Assembly: GCF_900764565.1 (NCBI RefSeq)
Contig: NZ_CAAFOM010000235.1
Coordinates: 1 to 13,060, forward strand
Source of the DNA: an uncultured Catenibacterium sp.
GTDB taxonomy: Bacteria; Bacillota_I; Bacilli_A; Erysipelotrichales; Coprobacillaceae
Length of the DNA: 13,060 bases
Direction: 5' to 3'
The position numbers and the translations under genes were made by a program. Positions 1-7,549 of the stretch are shown here, piece after piece (positions within the stretch are counted from its first letter, which is position 1; each line of letters starts with the position of its first letter). The notes under the pieces were generated by a model, which did no database searches, was not told the DNA's origin, and was given only the letters and a program-made list of their open reading frames with translations.

Positions 1-327
1 AAGAAGAATCAGGGATTACTTATTAAGAAGCATTATTCTATTTATATTACAGCTCTTTTCCATACTGAATTCATGAGTTATATTACAAAAGAGTTTGATT
101 ATTCTATATTAAAGAATGTAACGACAATGGCAGGACTTGGCGGAGCAATCTATTATCCTGATTTAAGTATTCAGGAGAAGATGGTTCTTGCAATCATGAA
201 TAAGAATCGTCCTATTATTCCAAAAGAACATCATGTCAATATCTTTGAGAATTTCGATAATCATGAAATAGAATTATTCTCACAGAAGATCAAAAGAATT
301 GAAGATTATGCAGTCAAAGCAAAATGA
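1..327 (+). CDS. 3' end of an unrecognised protein (5'-truncated by window edge)
   Basis: The reading frame is open from base 1 to the TGA at 325-327, giving 108 visible codons. The Met at 73 is internal and has no ribosome binding site in front of it, so the gene very probably begins outside the window. The visible part is a soluble-looking C-terminal region rich in Lys, Ile, Phe and Tyr. It has an AGLGGAIYYPDLS stretch and ends in a charged, probably helical tail. No membrane segment, metal-binding motif or familiar catalytic motif is visible. I do not recognise the family. A strong hairpin follows directly, so it is the last gene of its transcript. Confidence 0.6.
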   Translation, partial: KKNQGLLIKKHYSIYITALFHTEFMSYITKEFDYSILKNVTTMAGLGGAIYYPDLSIQEKMVLAIMNKNRPIIPKEHHVNIFENFDNHEIELFSQKIKRIEDYAVKAK

Positions 328-354
328 AAAGGAGAAGCGACATGCTTCTCCTTT
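328..354. terminator. Hairpin terminator shared by two convergent genes
   Basis: An 11-bp perfect stem (328-338 paired with 344-354, AAAGGAGAAGC and its complement) closes a 5-nt loop. It begins directly after the stop codon of the rightward gene and lies 8 bases beyond the pduL stop. The T-rich tail is better on the minus strand (TTTTCATTTT) than on the plus strand. It therefore probably ends pduL transcripts and may act in both directions. Confidence 0.75.
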
Positions 355-362
355 AAAACTAA

Positions 363-932
363 TTAATCAACAATAATTGTACCTTCTTTAGGTCCGCCAG
401 CAGCATTTGATTCATCTGTATCAATATGCATGAAAGTAGCATAAGTATCTTTAACACGGCACATAACATCACCAAAGATTAAAGAACGACCATTTGTTTC
501 AACTTCTACTTTTACAATCTGACGATCTTTAATACCCATTGCTTCAGCATCTTCTGGAGAGAAATGGATATGACGTTTTGCAGCAATAACGCCTTCAGTT
601 AATTCAACTTCACCCTTAGGTCCAACTAATTTACAAGCTCCACTACCAGCAAGGTCACCAGAACCTCTAACAGGTGCTTCTAAACCTAATGCTCTTGCAT
701 CAGTTAGAGCTAATTCAATCTGAGTGTGGTCTCTTACAGGGCCAAGAACAGACATAGCTTTTTCGCCTCTAGCTCCTACAACCTTTACCTTTTCAGCACA
801 TGCAAACTGACCTGGCTGAGAAAGATCCTTTTTCTTTGTTAGTTCGTAACCTTCACCAAATAATGTTTCTAAATCAGCCTGACTTAAGTGAATATGTCTA
901 GCTGAAGTTTCAATAATAATTTTGTTATTCAT
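363..932 (-). CDS. pduL: PduL-type phosphate acyltransferase (phosphotransacetylase)
   Basis: This is a PduL-family phosphotransacylase, which interconverts acyl-CoA plus phosphate and acyl-phosphate plus CoA, here most likely acetyl or propionyl. It is 189 residues. The two halves carry the repeated metal-binding signatures ARHIHLS (H13, H15) and KRHIHFS (H121, H123), plus E73 and H169. These six match in spacing the two-zinc site known for the family. The ATG at 932 is chosen because an AGGAGG (939-944, minus) lies 6 bases upstream; an ORF extension to 962 would place the start upstream of that site. The protein begins almost directly at the first domain and lacks the N-terminal encapsulation peptide of microcompartment versions. 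No microcompartment shell gene or acetate kinase is adjacent. It is therefore probably a cytosolic housekeeping phosphotransacetylase for acetate and ATP formation. It is convergent with the partial gene and divergent from cdaA. Confidence 0.93.
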   Translation of the reverse strand: MNNKIIIETSARHIHLSQADLETLFGEGYELTKKKDLSQPGQFACAEKVKVVGARGEKAMSVLGPVRDHTQIELALTDARALGLEAPVRGSGDLAGSGACKLVGPKGEVELTEGVIAAKRHIHFSPEDAEAMGIKDRQIVKVEVETNGRSLIFGDVMCRVKDTYATFMHIDTDESNAAGGPKEGTIIVD

Positions 933-953
933 AATCTGCCTCCTAGCACACGT

Positions 954-982
954 ATTGTACACCCTTTTATACGCTTTGAAAA
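954..982 (-). promoter_or_regulatory. Putative sigma-A promoter of pduL
   Basis: On the minus strand a TTTTCA (-35, 982-977) is followed after 17 bases by TACAAT (-10, 959-954). Transcription would start near 947, leaving a leader of only about 15 bases that holds the AGGAGG site. This is a consensus match by eye only. Confidence 0.45.
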
Positions 983-1046
983 GGCTTACTTGACAAATAT
1001 GTATAATTGTAACCTATCAATGTTTATTTTCTTTGAATCCTAAAAC

Positions 1047-1055
1047 TGCTATAAT
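1047..1055 (+). promoter_or_regulatory. Putative extended -10 promoter of the cdaA operon
   Basis: TGCTATAAT is a perfect extended -10 element. It lies 22 bases before the cdaA ATG, with GTGAGG in between as ribosome binding site. The matching -35 position (about 1027-1032, T-rich) is weak, as is common for extended -10 promoters. A nearby TTGACA at 990-995 and TATAAT at 1002-1007 are only 6 bases apart and cannot work as a pair. Confidence 0.45.
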
Positions 1056-1077
1056 ATTTGTAAGTGAGGTTGATGTT

Positions 1078-1878
1078 ATGATAAATGTTATTACGTCGGA
1101 ATTACCAATAATATGGAAGTTTGTAAAATCAGCTATTGATTTAGTGGCAGTATGGGTTTTATTATACTATGGTATCATGATGTTCAAGACCAACATGCGT
1201 ACTATGCAGTTATTTAAAGGGGTTATTGTTGTCCTTCTTGTTAAGGCCATTACAAGTGTCCTAGGCTTAGTAACTCTTGGTACGATTGTTGATGCAGTGA
1301 TCACATGGGGAGTATTGGCCATTGTTGTCATCTTCCAGCCAGAAATACGTGTCTTATTAGAGAAGATGGGACAGACTAAAAATGAAGTACAGCATCGCTT
1401 ATCTGACGATGAAAGAGAACGTGCAATGGATGAACTTGTTGAATCCATTACAACAATGTCTAAGGATAAGACAGGTGCTTTAATTACTTTTGAACGTCGT
1501 CAGTCTTTACAGGATTTTATTAATACTGGAGTAAAGGTTTCTGCCTCTATTAAAGCAGAACTTTTAACAACAATCTTCTATGAAGGAACACCTCTTCATG
1601 ATGGTGCTACTATTATAAAGAATGATATGATTGTTGCTTCTGCCTGCTTTTATCCTCCTACAAATAAGGAAATTCCTTCACAGTATGGTGCAAGACATAG
1701 AGCTGCAATTGGTATTAGTGAAATCACAGATTCATTGACAGTGGTTGTATCTGAAGAAACAGGTAATGTCAGTTTTGCAGCAAATGGAGAACTAACAAGA
1801 ATCAACTTGAATGAACTTCGTTCTAAATTGATTGCGGAATTGAACTGGTATGGTGAAGGTGGTGAATCCCATGAGTGA
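1078..1878 (+). CDS. cdaA: Diadenylate cyclase CdaA (c-di-AMP synthase)
   Basis: CdaA condenses two ATP into the second messenger c-di-AMP, which controls potassium and osmolyte transport and cell-wall homeostasis in Firmicutes. The protein is 266 residues. It has three predicted membrane helices (about 20-36, 45-62, 67-87), a short linker, and the DAC (DisA_N) domain with the catalytic motifs DGA (175-177, in PLHDGATI) and RHR (206-208, in GARHRAA). Length and layout match the B. subtilis enzyme (about 273 residues). The ATG at 1078 is preferred over a TTG at 1033 because GAGG (1066-1069) lies 8 bases upstream and the TTG would sit ahead of the likely promoter -10. The stop overlaps the cdaR start by 8 bases, implying translational coupling with its regulator. 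Confidence 0.96.
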   Translation: MINVITSELPIIWKFVKSAIDLVAVWVLLYYGIMMFKTNMRTMQLFKGVIVVLLVKAITSVLGLVTLGTIVDAVITWGVLAIVVIFQPEIRVLLEKMGQTKNEVQHRLSDDERERAMDELVESITTMSKDKTGALITFERRQSLQDFINTGVKVSASIKAELLTTIFYEGTPLHDGATIIKNDMIVASACFYPPTNKEIPSQYGARHRAAIGISEITDSLTVVVSEETGNVSFAANGELTRINLNELRSKLIAELNWYGEGGESHE

Positions 1879-2980
1879 ACCTAAGAAAAAGAAACAGACG
1901 GATTCTACAACGGATTTCTTCTTACAGTTCGTAAAGGAAGAAAAGTCTGAAAAAGAGAAGACAGAAGCAAAAAAGGGAGAAAGAGAACAGACTTATACAA
2001 AAACAGTAGAAAAGGTCTCTACAGGCTATAACTACTTTAATAAGCTGTTGGATAAGCTTCTAGAGAATAAGCATTCTGTGCGTATTCTTTCATTTGTGCT
2101 TGCTTTATTCTTATTTGTTTCATTCTCTGGTGGGGATGTAATGAATTCTACAACGGCTGGGGCGACTCTTAAGAAGGTGCCAGTACAAGTAGAAGGATTA
2201 AAGGAAGGCTATGATGTATCGGGAGTACCGCCAACTGTAGAAATAGGATTGATTGGTCCTTCTATGGATATCTATACAACTAAGCTGACAAGTAATTATG
2301 AGGTTTATTGTGATTTATCTGAATATAATGAAGGAACACATCATGTTACATTGAAGACAAGAAATTTTGATAGTGATCTGACTGTAATGCTTATTCCTGA
2401 AACAGTGACAGTTAAGATTCAGCCTAAGGTGGATGCAAAGTTTGATTTAGGATATAAGTTTATTAATCAAGATAAATTAAATGAAAAATATAGTGTTTCA
2501 GTCGATTCAATATCCGCAAAACGTGTTACAATAACAGCGACACAGAACAATCTTGATAAGATTGATAAAGTGCAGGCACTCATTGATGTGGAGGATAAGA
2601 CAAAGGCATTTGAGCAGACATGTGAAATTAAAGCATTTGATGCAGATGGAAATGAAGTACAATGTACAATCGCACCAGAAAAAGTGAATGTCAGATGTCA
2701 TGTTGATTCTTATTCTAAAGAAGTGCCAGTTAAACCAGAATTTGTTGGACAATTACAGGAAGGCTATCAGATGACAAATTATAAGTTATCTAGCTCTACT
2801 GTAACAATCTATGGGAAACGTACTGACATTAGTGATATTAATTATATTACATGTCAGGTTGATATTTCTAATTTATCAGGATCAACAACTTTATCTGGTA
2901 TCGCATTACAGGGAAATGACAAAATCAATAAGATATCACAGAGTACTATTGATGTGACTATGTTTATTGAGAAAAAATAG
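1871..2980 (+). CDS. cdaR: CdaR/YbbR-domain regulator of CdaA
   Basis: CdaR (YbbR) is a membrane protein that binds CdaA and modulates c-di-AMP synthesis. This copy has 369 residues. A charged cytosolic N-terminus (1-68, many Lys and Glu) is followed by one membrane helix (about 69-87, RILSFVLALFLFVSF). An extracytoplasmic part then appears to hold three YbbR repeats (roughly 100-190, 195-285, 290-365). The B. subtilis protein is longer (about 480 residues) with four repeats and, as I recall, has its membrane helix near the start, so the long charged N-terminus is notable. The start ATG at 1871 overlaps the cdaA stop and has AAGGTGG about 8 bases upstream; an earlier ATG at 1850 has no such site. 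glmM follows after 15 bases. Confidence 0.92.
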   Translation: MSEPKKKKQTDSTTDFFLQFVKEEKSEKEKTEAKKGEREQTYTKTVEKVSTGYNYFNKLLDKLLENKHSVRILSFVLALFLFVSFSGGDVMNSTTAGATLKKVPVQVEGLKEGYDVSGVPPTVEIGLIGPSMDIYTTKLTSNYEVYCDLSEYNEGTHHVTLKTRNFDSDLTVMLIPETVTVKIQPKVDAKFDLGYKFINQDKLNEKYSVSVDSISAKRVTITATQNNLDKIDKVQALIDVEDKTKAFEQTCEIKAFDADGNEVQCTIAPEKVNVRCHVDSYSKEVPVKPEFVGQLQEGYQMTNYKLSSSTVTIYGKRTDISDINYITCQVDISNLSGSTTLSGIALQGNDKINKISQSTIDVTMFIEKK

Positions 2981-2995
2981 AGAGGACAAGTAAAA

Positions 2996-4342
2996 ATGGG
3001 TAAATATTTTGGAACAGATGGTTTTAGAGGAGAAGCAAATAAGGATTTAACAGTAGAACATGCTTTTAAAGTAGGTCGTTATTTAGGCTGGTACTATAAC
3101 CGTCATCATAAAGCAAGAATCGTTATTGGGAAGGATACAAGACGTTCAAGTTATATGTTTGAATATGCACTTGTAGCTGGCTTGACTGCAAGTGGTGCAG
3201 ATGCATATCTTCTTCATGTAACGACAACACCTTCAGTATCTTATATTGTAAGAACTGATGGATTTGATTGTGGTATCATGATTTCTGCATCACATAACCC
3301 TTATTATGATAATGGTATTAAGCTTATTAATGATAAAGGTCAGAAGTTTGATGCAGATGTAGAAAAGCAGATTGAAATGTATATTGATGGTTTAACTGAT
3401 GAACTTCCATATGCAACTAAGGATGATATCGGTCGTGCTTTTGATTACTCTATGGGTAGAAATAGATATATTGGTTACTTGATGAGTATTCCTAAGAGAG
3501 CATTTAGAAATGTACGTGTTGGTTTAGATTGTGCCAATGGGGCATCTTCTAATATCGCAAAGGCAGTATTTGATGCATTAGGTGCAGAAACATATGTCAT
3601 TAATGATCATCCTGATGGAGTAAATATTAATACTGACTGTGGTTCTACACATATGGGTGCATTACAGAACTTTGTACGTGAAAATGGTTTAGATATTGGT
3701 TTCGCATTTGATGGTGATGCAGATAGATGTTTAGCTGTAGATGAATTTGGTAGAGTTGTTGATGGTGACTTAATTCTTTATGTATGTGGTCAGGAATTAA
3801 AGAAAAACAATGAACTAGCCAACAACACAATCGTTACTACAATTATGAGTAATATTGGTCTTTATAAGGCTTTAGATAAGATTGGTATTGGTTATGCAAA
3901 GACTGCCGTTGGTGATAAATATGTTTATGAAAACATGGTCACTAATGGAAACGTTATTGGTGGAGAACAGTCTGGTCATATTATTTTCTCTAAGCATGCA
4001 ACTACAGGTGATGGTATCTTAACTTCATTAAAGATTCTAGAAACATGTATTGAAAATAAGAAGACTTTAGCTCAGTTAACAGAACCAGTCACTATTTATC
4101 CACAGTTATTAATCAATGTACGTGTAAAAGATAAAGCTGAAGTATTAAATGATGAAGACATCAAGAAAGCAATTGAAGAAGTGACAGAAGCATTAGGTGA
4201 TGACGGTCGTATTCTAGTAAGAGAATCTGGTACAGAACCATTAATTCGTGTCATGGTTGAAGCACAGACAGATGAAATCTGTCATGAACATGTGCTTAAG
4301 GTTGTAAATCTTATTAAAGAAAAAGGCTATGCCGTTAAATAA
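2996..4342 (+). CDS. glmM: Phosphoglucosamine mutase GlmM
   Basis: GlmM converts glucosamine-6-phosphate to glucosamine-1-phosphate on the way to UDP-GlcNAc for peptidoglycan. The 448-residue protein has every hallmark of the family. The N-terminus is GKYFGTDGFRG. The active-site loop ISASHNP carries the phosphoserine S99. The metal loop is DGDADR (239-244), the sugar-binding loop GEQSGH (323-328), and the phosphate-binding loop RESGTEPLIR (409-418). Length is normal. An AGAGGA lies about 9 bases before the ATG. It is the third gene of the cdaA operon; in B. subtilis GlmM binds CdaA and lowers its activity, so co-expression has a known physical basis. Unlike B. subtilis, glmS does not follow: a terminator does. 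Confidence 0.97.
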   Translation: MGKYFGTDGFRGEANKDLTVEHAFKVGRYLGWYYNRHHKARIVIGKDTRRSSYMFEYALVAGLTASGADAYLLHVTTTPSVSYIVRTDGFDCGIMISASHNPYYDNGIKLINDKGQKFDADVEKQIEMYIDGLTDELPYATKDDIGRAFDYSMGRNRYIGYLMSIPKRAFRNVRVGLDCANGASSNIAKAVFDALGAETYVINDHPDGVNINTDCGSTHMGALQNFVRENGLDIGFAFDGDADRCLAVDEFGRVVDGDLILYVCGQELKKNNELANNTIVTTIMSNIGLYKALDKIGIGYAKTAVGDKYVYENMVTNGNVIGGEQSGHIIFSKHATTGDGILTSLKILETCIENKKTLAQLTEPVTIYPQLLINVRVKDKAEVLNDEDIKKAIEEVTEALGDDGRILVRESGTEPLIRVMVEAQTDEICHEHVLKVVNLIKEKGYAVK

Positions 4343-4356
4343 TCACATAATCTAAC

Positions 4357-4386
4357 AAAATATTGCCACTTTGCTGGCAATATTTT
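4357..4386 (+). terminator. Terminator after glmM
   Basis: A 12-bp perfect stem (4357-4368 with 4375-4386) encloses a 6-base loop and ends in TTTT. It lies 14 bases after the glmM stop. Its right arm falls in the -35 region of the next promoter, and the stem is also flanked by A-rich sequence on the left. Confidence 0.8.
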
Positions 4387-4389
4387 CAC

Positions 4390-4395
4390 TATAAT
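4390..4395 (+). promoter_or_regulatory. Putative -10 element of the two-component operon
   Basis: A perfect TATAAT sits directly after the glmM terminator and 23 bases before the chosen TTG start. No good -35 is seen at the right distance; that position overlaps the terminator hairpin (about 4367-4372). Regulation by an activator, perhaps the response regulator itself, is possible but not shown. Confidence 0.4.
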
Positions 4396-4418
4396 GGTAA
4401 ATATGGGAGGTGAGTCTC

Positions 4419-5072
4419 TTGAAATACAAAATTAACATCATTGATGATGAAAAACAATTAAATGATCTTGTAAGAACTTATTTAGAAAAAGAAGGATATG
4501 AATGTACTTCTTTCTATACATATGATGAAGCCTTAATGCATTGTGATGATGATGTTCATCTATGGCTTGTTGATATCATGCTTGATAAGAATAGTGGTTT
4601 TGACTTATTAACTGCCATTAAATCATCACGTCCTGATATGCCTATTGTCTTCATGTCTGCAAGAGATCAGGAATTTGATCGTATTATAGGTTTAGAAAAG
4701 GGTTGTGATGAATATATCACAAAACCATTTAATATGAAGGAAGTCATTCTTCGTATTCATAATGTCTTAAAACGTGTTTATAAGGATACTGAAATGATTG
4801 AAATCGATGGTTATATGATTGATGAATCAAAGCGTAAAGTATTAGAGAATGGCCATGAAATTGATTTAACAACCAAAGAATATGAACTGCTTCTTTATTT
4901 CATGAAGAATAAAGGTATTGCGATTTCTCGTGAACAGGTCTTAACGCGTGTCTGGGATGAAAACTATTTTGGTAGTGACCGTGTTGTAGATGATACATTA
5001 AGACGTTTAAGAAAGAAGATGCCAAATATCAATATTAAGACAATTTATGGTTTTGGCTATAGACTTGACTGA
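4419..5072 (+). CDS. OmpR-family response regulator, CssR-like
   Basis: This is a DNA-binding response regulator of 217 residues. The receiver domain (about 1-120) has the acidic pair D9/D10, phosphoacceptor D52 (LWLVDIMLD), S80 and K102. The winged-helix domain (about 125-217) ends in NIKTIYGFGYRLD. From memory, the HLWxxDIML stretch, the ISAR-like region and the C-terminal YFGxDRVVDDxxRRLRxKMP segment closely match B. subtilis CssR, which controls htrA/htrB in secretion stress; I could not align them. The start is TTG at 4419: GGGAGG (4405-4410) lies 8 bases upstream, whereas the in-frame GTG at 4410 overlaps that site. The stop overlaps the kinase ATG by one base (TGATG). Confidence 0.9.
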   Translation: MKYKINIIDDEKQLNDLVRTYLEKEGYECTSFYTYDEALMHCDDDVHLWLVDIMLDKNSGFDLLTAIKSSRPDMPIVFMSARDQEFDRIIGLEKGCDEYITKPFNMKEVILRIHNVLKRVYKDTEMIEIDGYMIDESKRKVLENGHEIDLTTKEYELLLYFMKNKGIAISREQVLTRVWDENYFGSDRVVDDTLRRLRKKMPNINIKTIYGFGYRLD

Positions 5073-6385
5073 TGTTTAAATCTTTGTCTTTATTAAAGCA
5101 GCTCCTTGTGGTTATTCTAGGTTTAGCTATTATGCTTGTGGCTGTTGTCATGCCTGTTGTGGATTCTAATGTTCATGATATTATTGATGATCAGATGTAT
5201 GAAAAATTAGAAACATCACAAAGAGATACTGTAGAATATGATTTCATGCCTTCTAATAATAAAGAGAAGCCTATCTATACAATTGTCTATGATCCAGTAG
5301 AAAACGCTTTTACATTTAGTAACCTTCATGGTGATGCCACTACATTGACATTACTTTATAATTACTTATTTGGACGTGATTTAGAGAAGATTGTGAATAG
5401 TCAAAGACACAATACAATTGAGAATAAAGGAACTTATGCAAGAGAAACCTATTATTATCGTATTATGAAGGTCGATGATGAGTATTTGATTTCTATTATG
5501 TCTAATTCTTATTCAGATAAGCTGATTAGAGATATACGTAATCGTATTATTTATATTCTTTATGCAGTACTGACCATCTTTGCGTTAGTTCTTGTATTAT
5601 GGGTTATTTCTTTGATCCGTCCTTTAAAGAAAATCAAGACCTATGTAGACTCTATTGCAAATCGTGAAGATAGTACTCTTGTCATGGATAGAGGAGATGA
5701 AATAGGTGTTGTAGGTAATGCGATTGTGACAATGAAGGATGAACTCATGAAGCAGGAAAAGGTCAAAGAAGAAATGATTCACAACATTTCTCATGACTTA
5801 AAGACACCTATTGCACTTATTAAAACATATGGACAAAGTGTAAAGGATGATATCTACCCATATGGTGATAAAGAAAGTTCTATGGATGTTATTTTAGAAA
5901 ATGCAGATCGTTTAGAACATAAAGTCAAATCTTTACTCTATTTAAATAGACTTGATTACTTAAGTGCAGAAGAAAGTGAATTAAAGCCTTTCCCAATCAA
6001 GGATTTAATTGAACATATTGTCATGCAGATGGAAGCAATGGGGCATATACATATAGAAACAGATCTAGATGATGTAGCCTTCATCGGTAATGAAGAACAT
6101 TGGCGTGTTGCGATAGAGAATATCATCGATAATGCGTCACGTTATATGAAGTCTGTGATTATGATTTCATTAAAGAAAGATACACTCGTTATTTATAATG
6201 ATGGGGATCCTATTGATGAAGATAAGAAAGAAGATCTTTTCAACCCTTATGTAAAAGGGGTGAAAGGACAGTTTGGTTTAGGTCTTTCTATTGTCGCAAA
6301 AATTGCGGATATGTATGGCTATGATATTCATGCTGAGAATAAAGATCCAGGTGTTGCATTTATATTTACGAAAAGAGCTTCCTAG
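5072..6385 (+). CDS. Sensor histidine kinase, CssS-like
   Basis: This is the partner kinase, 437 residues. A membrane helix (about 11-30) is followed by an extracytoplasmic sensor region (31-157), a second helix (about 158-182) and a HAMP linker. The dimerisation and phosphoacceptor helix carries H241 (ISHDLKTP). The ATPase domain has N-box N350/N354, the YNDGDPI motif (375-381), an F-box (LFNPYVKG) and the GLGLSIV glycine loop (402-408), so all catalytic boxes are intact. The KTYGQSVKDDIYP segment after the His box again recalls CssS of Bacillus, from memory. It has no clear ribosome binding site and is probably coupled to the regulator by the one-base overlap. Its stop codon lies inside the loop of the terminator hairpin. 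The stimulus is unknown; misfolded exported protein would fit the CssS resemblance. Confidence 0.9.
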   Translation: MFKSLSLLKQLLVVILGLAIMLVAVVMPVVDSNVHDIIDDQMYEKLETSQRDTVEYDFMPSNNKEKPIYTIVYDPVENAFTFSNLHGDATTLTLLYNYLFGRDLEKIVNSQRHNTIENKGTYARETYYYRIMKVDDEYLISIMSNSYSDKLIRDIRNRIIYILYAVLTIFALVLVLWVISLIRPLKKIKTYVDSIANREDSTLVMDRGDEIGVVGNAIVTMKDELMKQEKVKEEMIHNISHDLKTPIALIKTYGQSVKDDIYPYGDKESSMDVILENADRLEHKVKSLLYLNRLDYLSAEESELKPFPIKDLIEHIVMQMEAMGHIHIETDLDDVAFIGNEEHWRVAIENIIDNASRYMKSVIMISLKKDTLVIYNDGDPIDEDKKEDLFNPYVKGVKGQFGLGLSIVAKIADMYGYDIHAENKDPGVAFIFTKRAS

Positions 6386-6399
6386 TTGGGAAGCTTTTT
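6376..6399 (+). terminator. Terminator overlapping the kinase stop codon
   Basis: A 7-bp stem (AGCTTCC 6376-6382 with GGAAGCT 6389-6395) is followed by a run of five T. The kinase stop TAG (6383-6385) lies in its loop, so the terminator uses coding bases. Short but well formed. Confidence 0.7.
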
Positions 6400-6400
6400 G

Positions 6401-6409
6401 TGTTAGAAT
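6401..6409 (+). promoter_or_regulatory. Putative extended -10 promoter of the reductase-deoD operon
   Basis: TGTTAGAAT is an extended -10 with one mismatch in the hexamer. It lies 5 bases after the T run of the previous terminator and 19 bases before the ATG. The -35 position would lie within the terminator hairpin. A strong AAAGGAGGG site follows at 6415-6423. Confidence 0.4.
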
Positions 6410-6428
6410 AGAGTAAAGGAGGGAGAAT

Positions 6429-7544
6429 ATGACTTATTTTGGAGAAAATACACCAAAACTTGGTTTTGGTATGATGCGTTTACCACGCATTAACGGACAG
6501 ATTGATATTGAAGAAACAAAGAAAATGGTAGATGCCTTTATGGATGCTGGACTCACTTATTTTGATACAGCATATGTCTATGAAGGGTCAGAGGAAGCAA
6601 CAAGACAGGCACTTGTAGAGCGTTATCCTCGTGATTCATATACTTTGGCTTCTAAGATCAATGCGAAGATGATGTGTCATGATGAAGCAAGCTGTCAGGC
6701 ACAATTAAAGGTGAGTTTAGAGAGAACTGGTGCAGGTTATTTTGATTATTATTTATTACATGCTTTATCTGATGCTAATGTTTCTTTATATGAGAAGTAT
6801 CATATATGGGACTTTGTGAAGGAAGCAAAAGAAAAAGGACTAATTAAACATTATGGTTTCTCTTTCCATGGAACACCACAATTATTAGATGAATTACTCA
6901 CTAAGCATCCTGATGTAGAATTTGTACAATTACAATTAAATTATGCAGACTGGGAAAATCCTTCTATTACATCTCGTGCTAATTATGAAATTGCGAGAAA
7001 GCATCAGAAATCTATTGTTGTTATGGAACCTATTAAAGGTGGTACATTGGCTACACCTCCTGAATCAGTAAGAGATATTCTATATCATGCAAATCCTGAT
7101 ATGTCCATTGCATCATGGGCTGTACGTTATGTGGCATCACTTGATGGTATCATTACAGTATTAAGTGGTATGAGTACAATGGAACAGGTATTAGATAATA
7201 TTTCTTATATGAAAGATTTCAAACCATTAAGTGAAGAAGAACAGAATACAATAAAAGAAGCACAGAAGGCACTTGATGCAATTGAATCTATTCCTTGTAC
7301 AGCATGTCGTTATTGTACACCAGGATGTCCTATGGGTATTGAGATTCCTGATATCTTCAAGGCAATGAACTGGTATAAAATCTATGGTATGAAGGATAAA
7401 GCAAAGAATCGCTATGAAGGTATTATAGAAAAGAGTGCAAAAGCATCTGAATGTATTGGCTGTGGTCAATGTGAGGGTGTATGTCCACAGCAGTTACCTA
7501 TTATGGAATACTTAAAAGAATGTGCTGATGTATTAGAGGAGTGA
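6429..7544 (+). CDS. Aldo/keto reductase with C-terminal 2x[4Fe-4S] domain
   Basis: This is an oxidoreductase of 371 residues in two parts. An aldo/keto reductase barrel (1 to about 270) has the catalytic set D46, Y51, K76 and H111 (LLHAL). A ferredoxin-like tail has two CxxCxxCxxxCP motifs: C290/C293/C296/C300 and C342/C345/C348/C352. This architecture is common in anaerobic Firmicutes; the natural substrate is generally unknown. The iron-sulfur tail suggests electron delivery from ferredoxin-like carriers, possibly besides NAD(P)H, which is inference. The start is firm, with AAAGGAGGG 5-6 bases upstream. It is the first gene of a five-gene unit and ends 5 bases before the first lipoprotein. 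Confidence 0.93.
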   Translation: MTYFGENTPKLGFGMMRLPRINGQIDIEETKKMVDAFMDAGLTYFDTAYVYEGSEEATRQALVERYPRDSYTLASKINAKMMCHDEASCQAQLKVSLERTGAGYFDYYLLHALSDANVSLYEKYHIWDFVKEAKEKGLIKHYGFSFHGTPQLLDELLTKHPDVEFVQLQLNYADWENPSITSRANYEIARKHQKSIVVMEPIKGGTLATPPESVRDILYHANPDMSIASWAVRYVASLDGIITVLSGMSTMEQVLDNISYMKDFKPLSEEEQNTIKEAQKALDAIESIPCTACRYCTPGCPMGIEIPDIFKAMNWYKIYGMKDKAKNRYEGIIEKSAKASECIGCGQCEGVCPQQLPIMEYLKECADVLEE

Positions 7545-7549
7545 TGCGA

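Noticed and set aside
990..1007. TTGACA followed by TATAAT, apparently consensus promoter elements upstream of cdaA
   Set aside because: They are separated by only 6 bases, not the required 16-18, and no good partner lies at the right distance from either; the extended -10 at 1047-1055 is a better candidate.
1033..1077. N-terminal extension of CdaA from a TTG codon
   Set aside because: It would place the start upstream of the likely -10 and has no ribosome binding site; the ATG at 1078 has one and matches the family length.
2507..2752. Minus-strand ORF inside cdaR (also those inside cdaA, glmM, the reductase, deoD, ridA and uppP)
   Set aside because: They are low-complexity, Cys/Phe/Ile- or Thr/Ser-rich reverse readings of well-supported genes without ribosome binding sites.
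4390..4418. A riboswitch or attenuator before the two-component operon
   Set aside because: The leader after the -10 is too short; the hairpin upstream is the glmM terminator.
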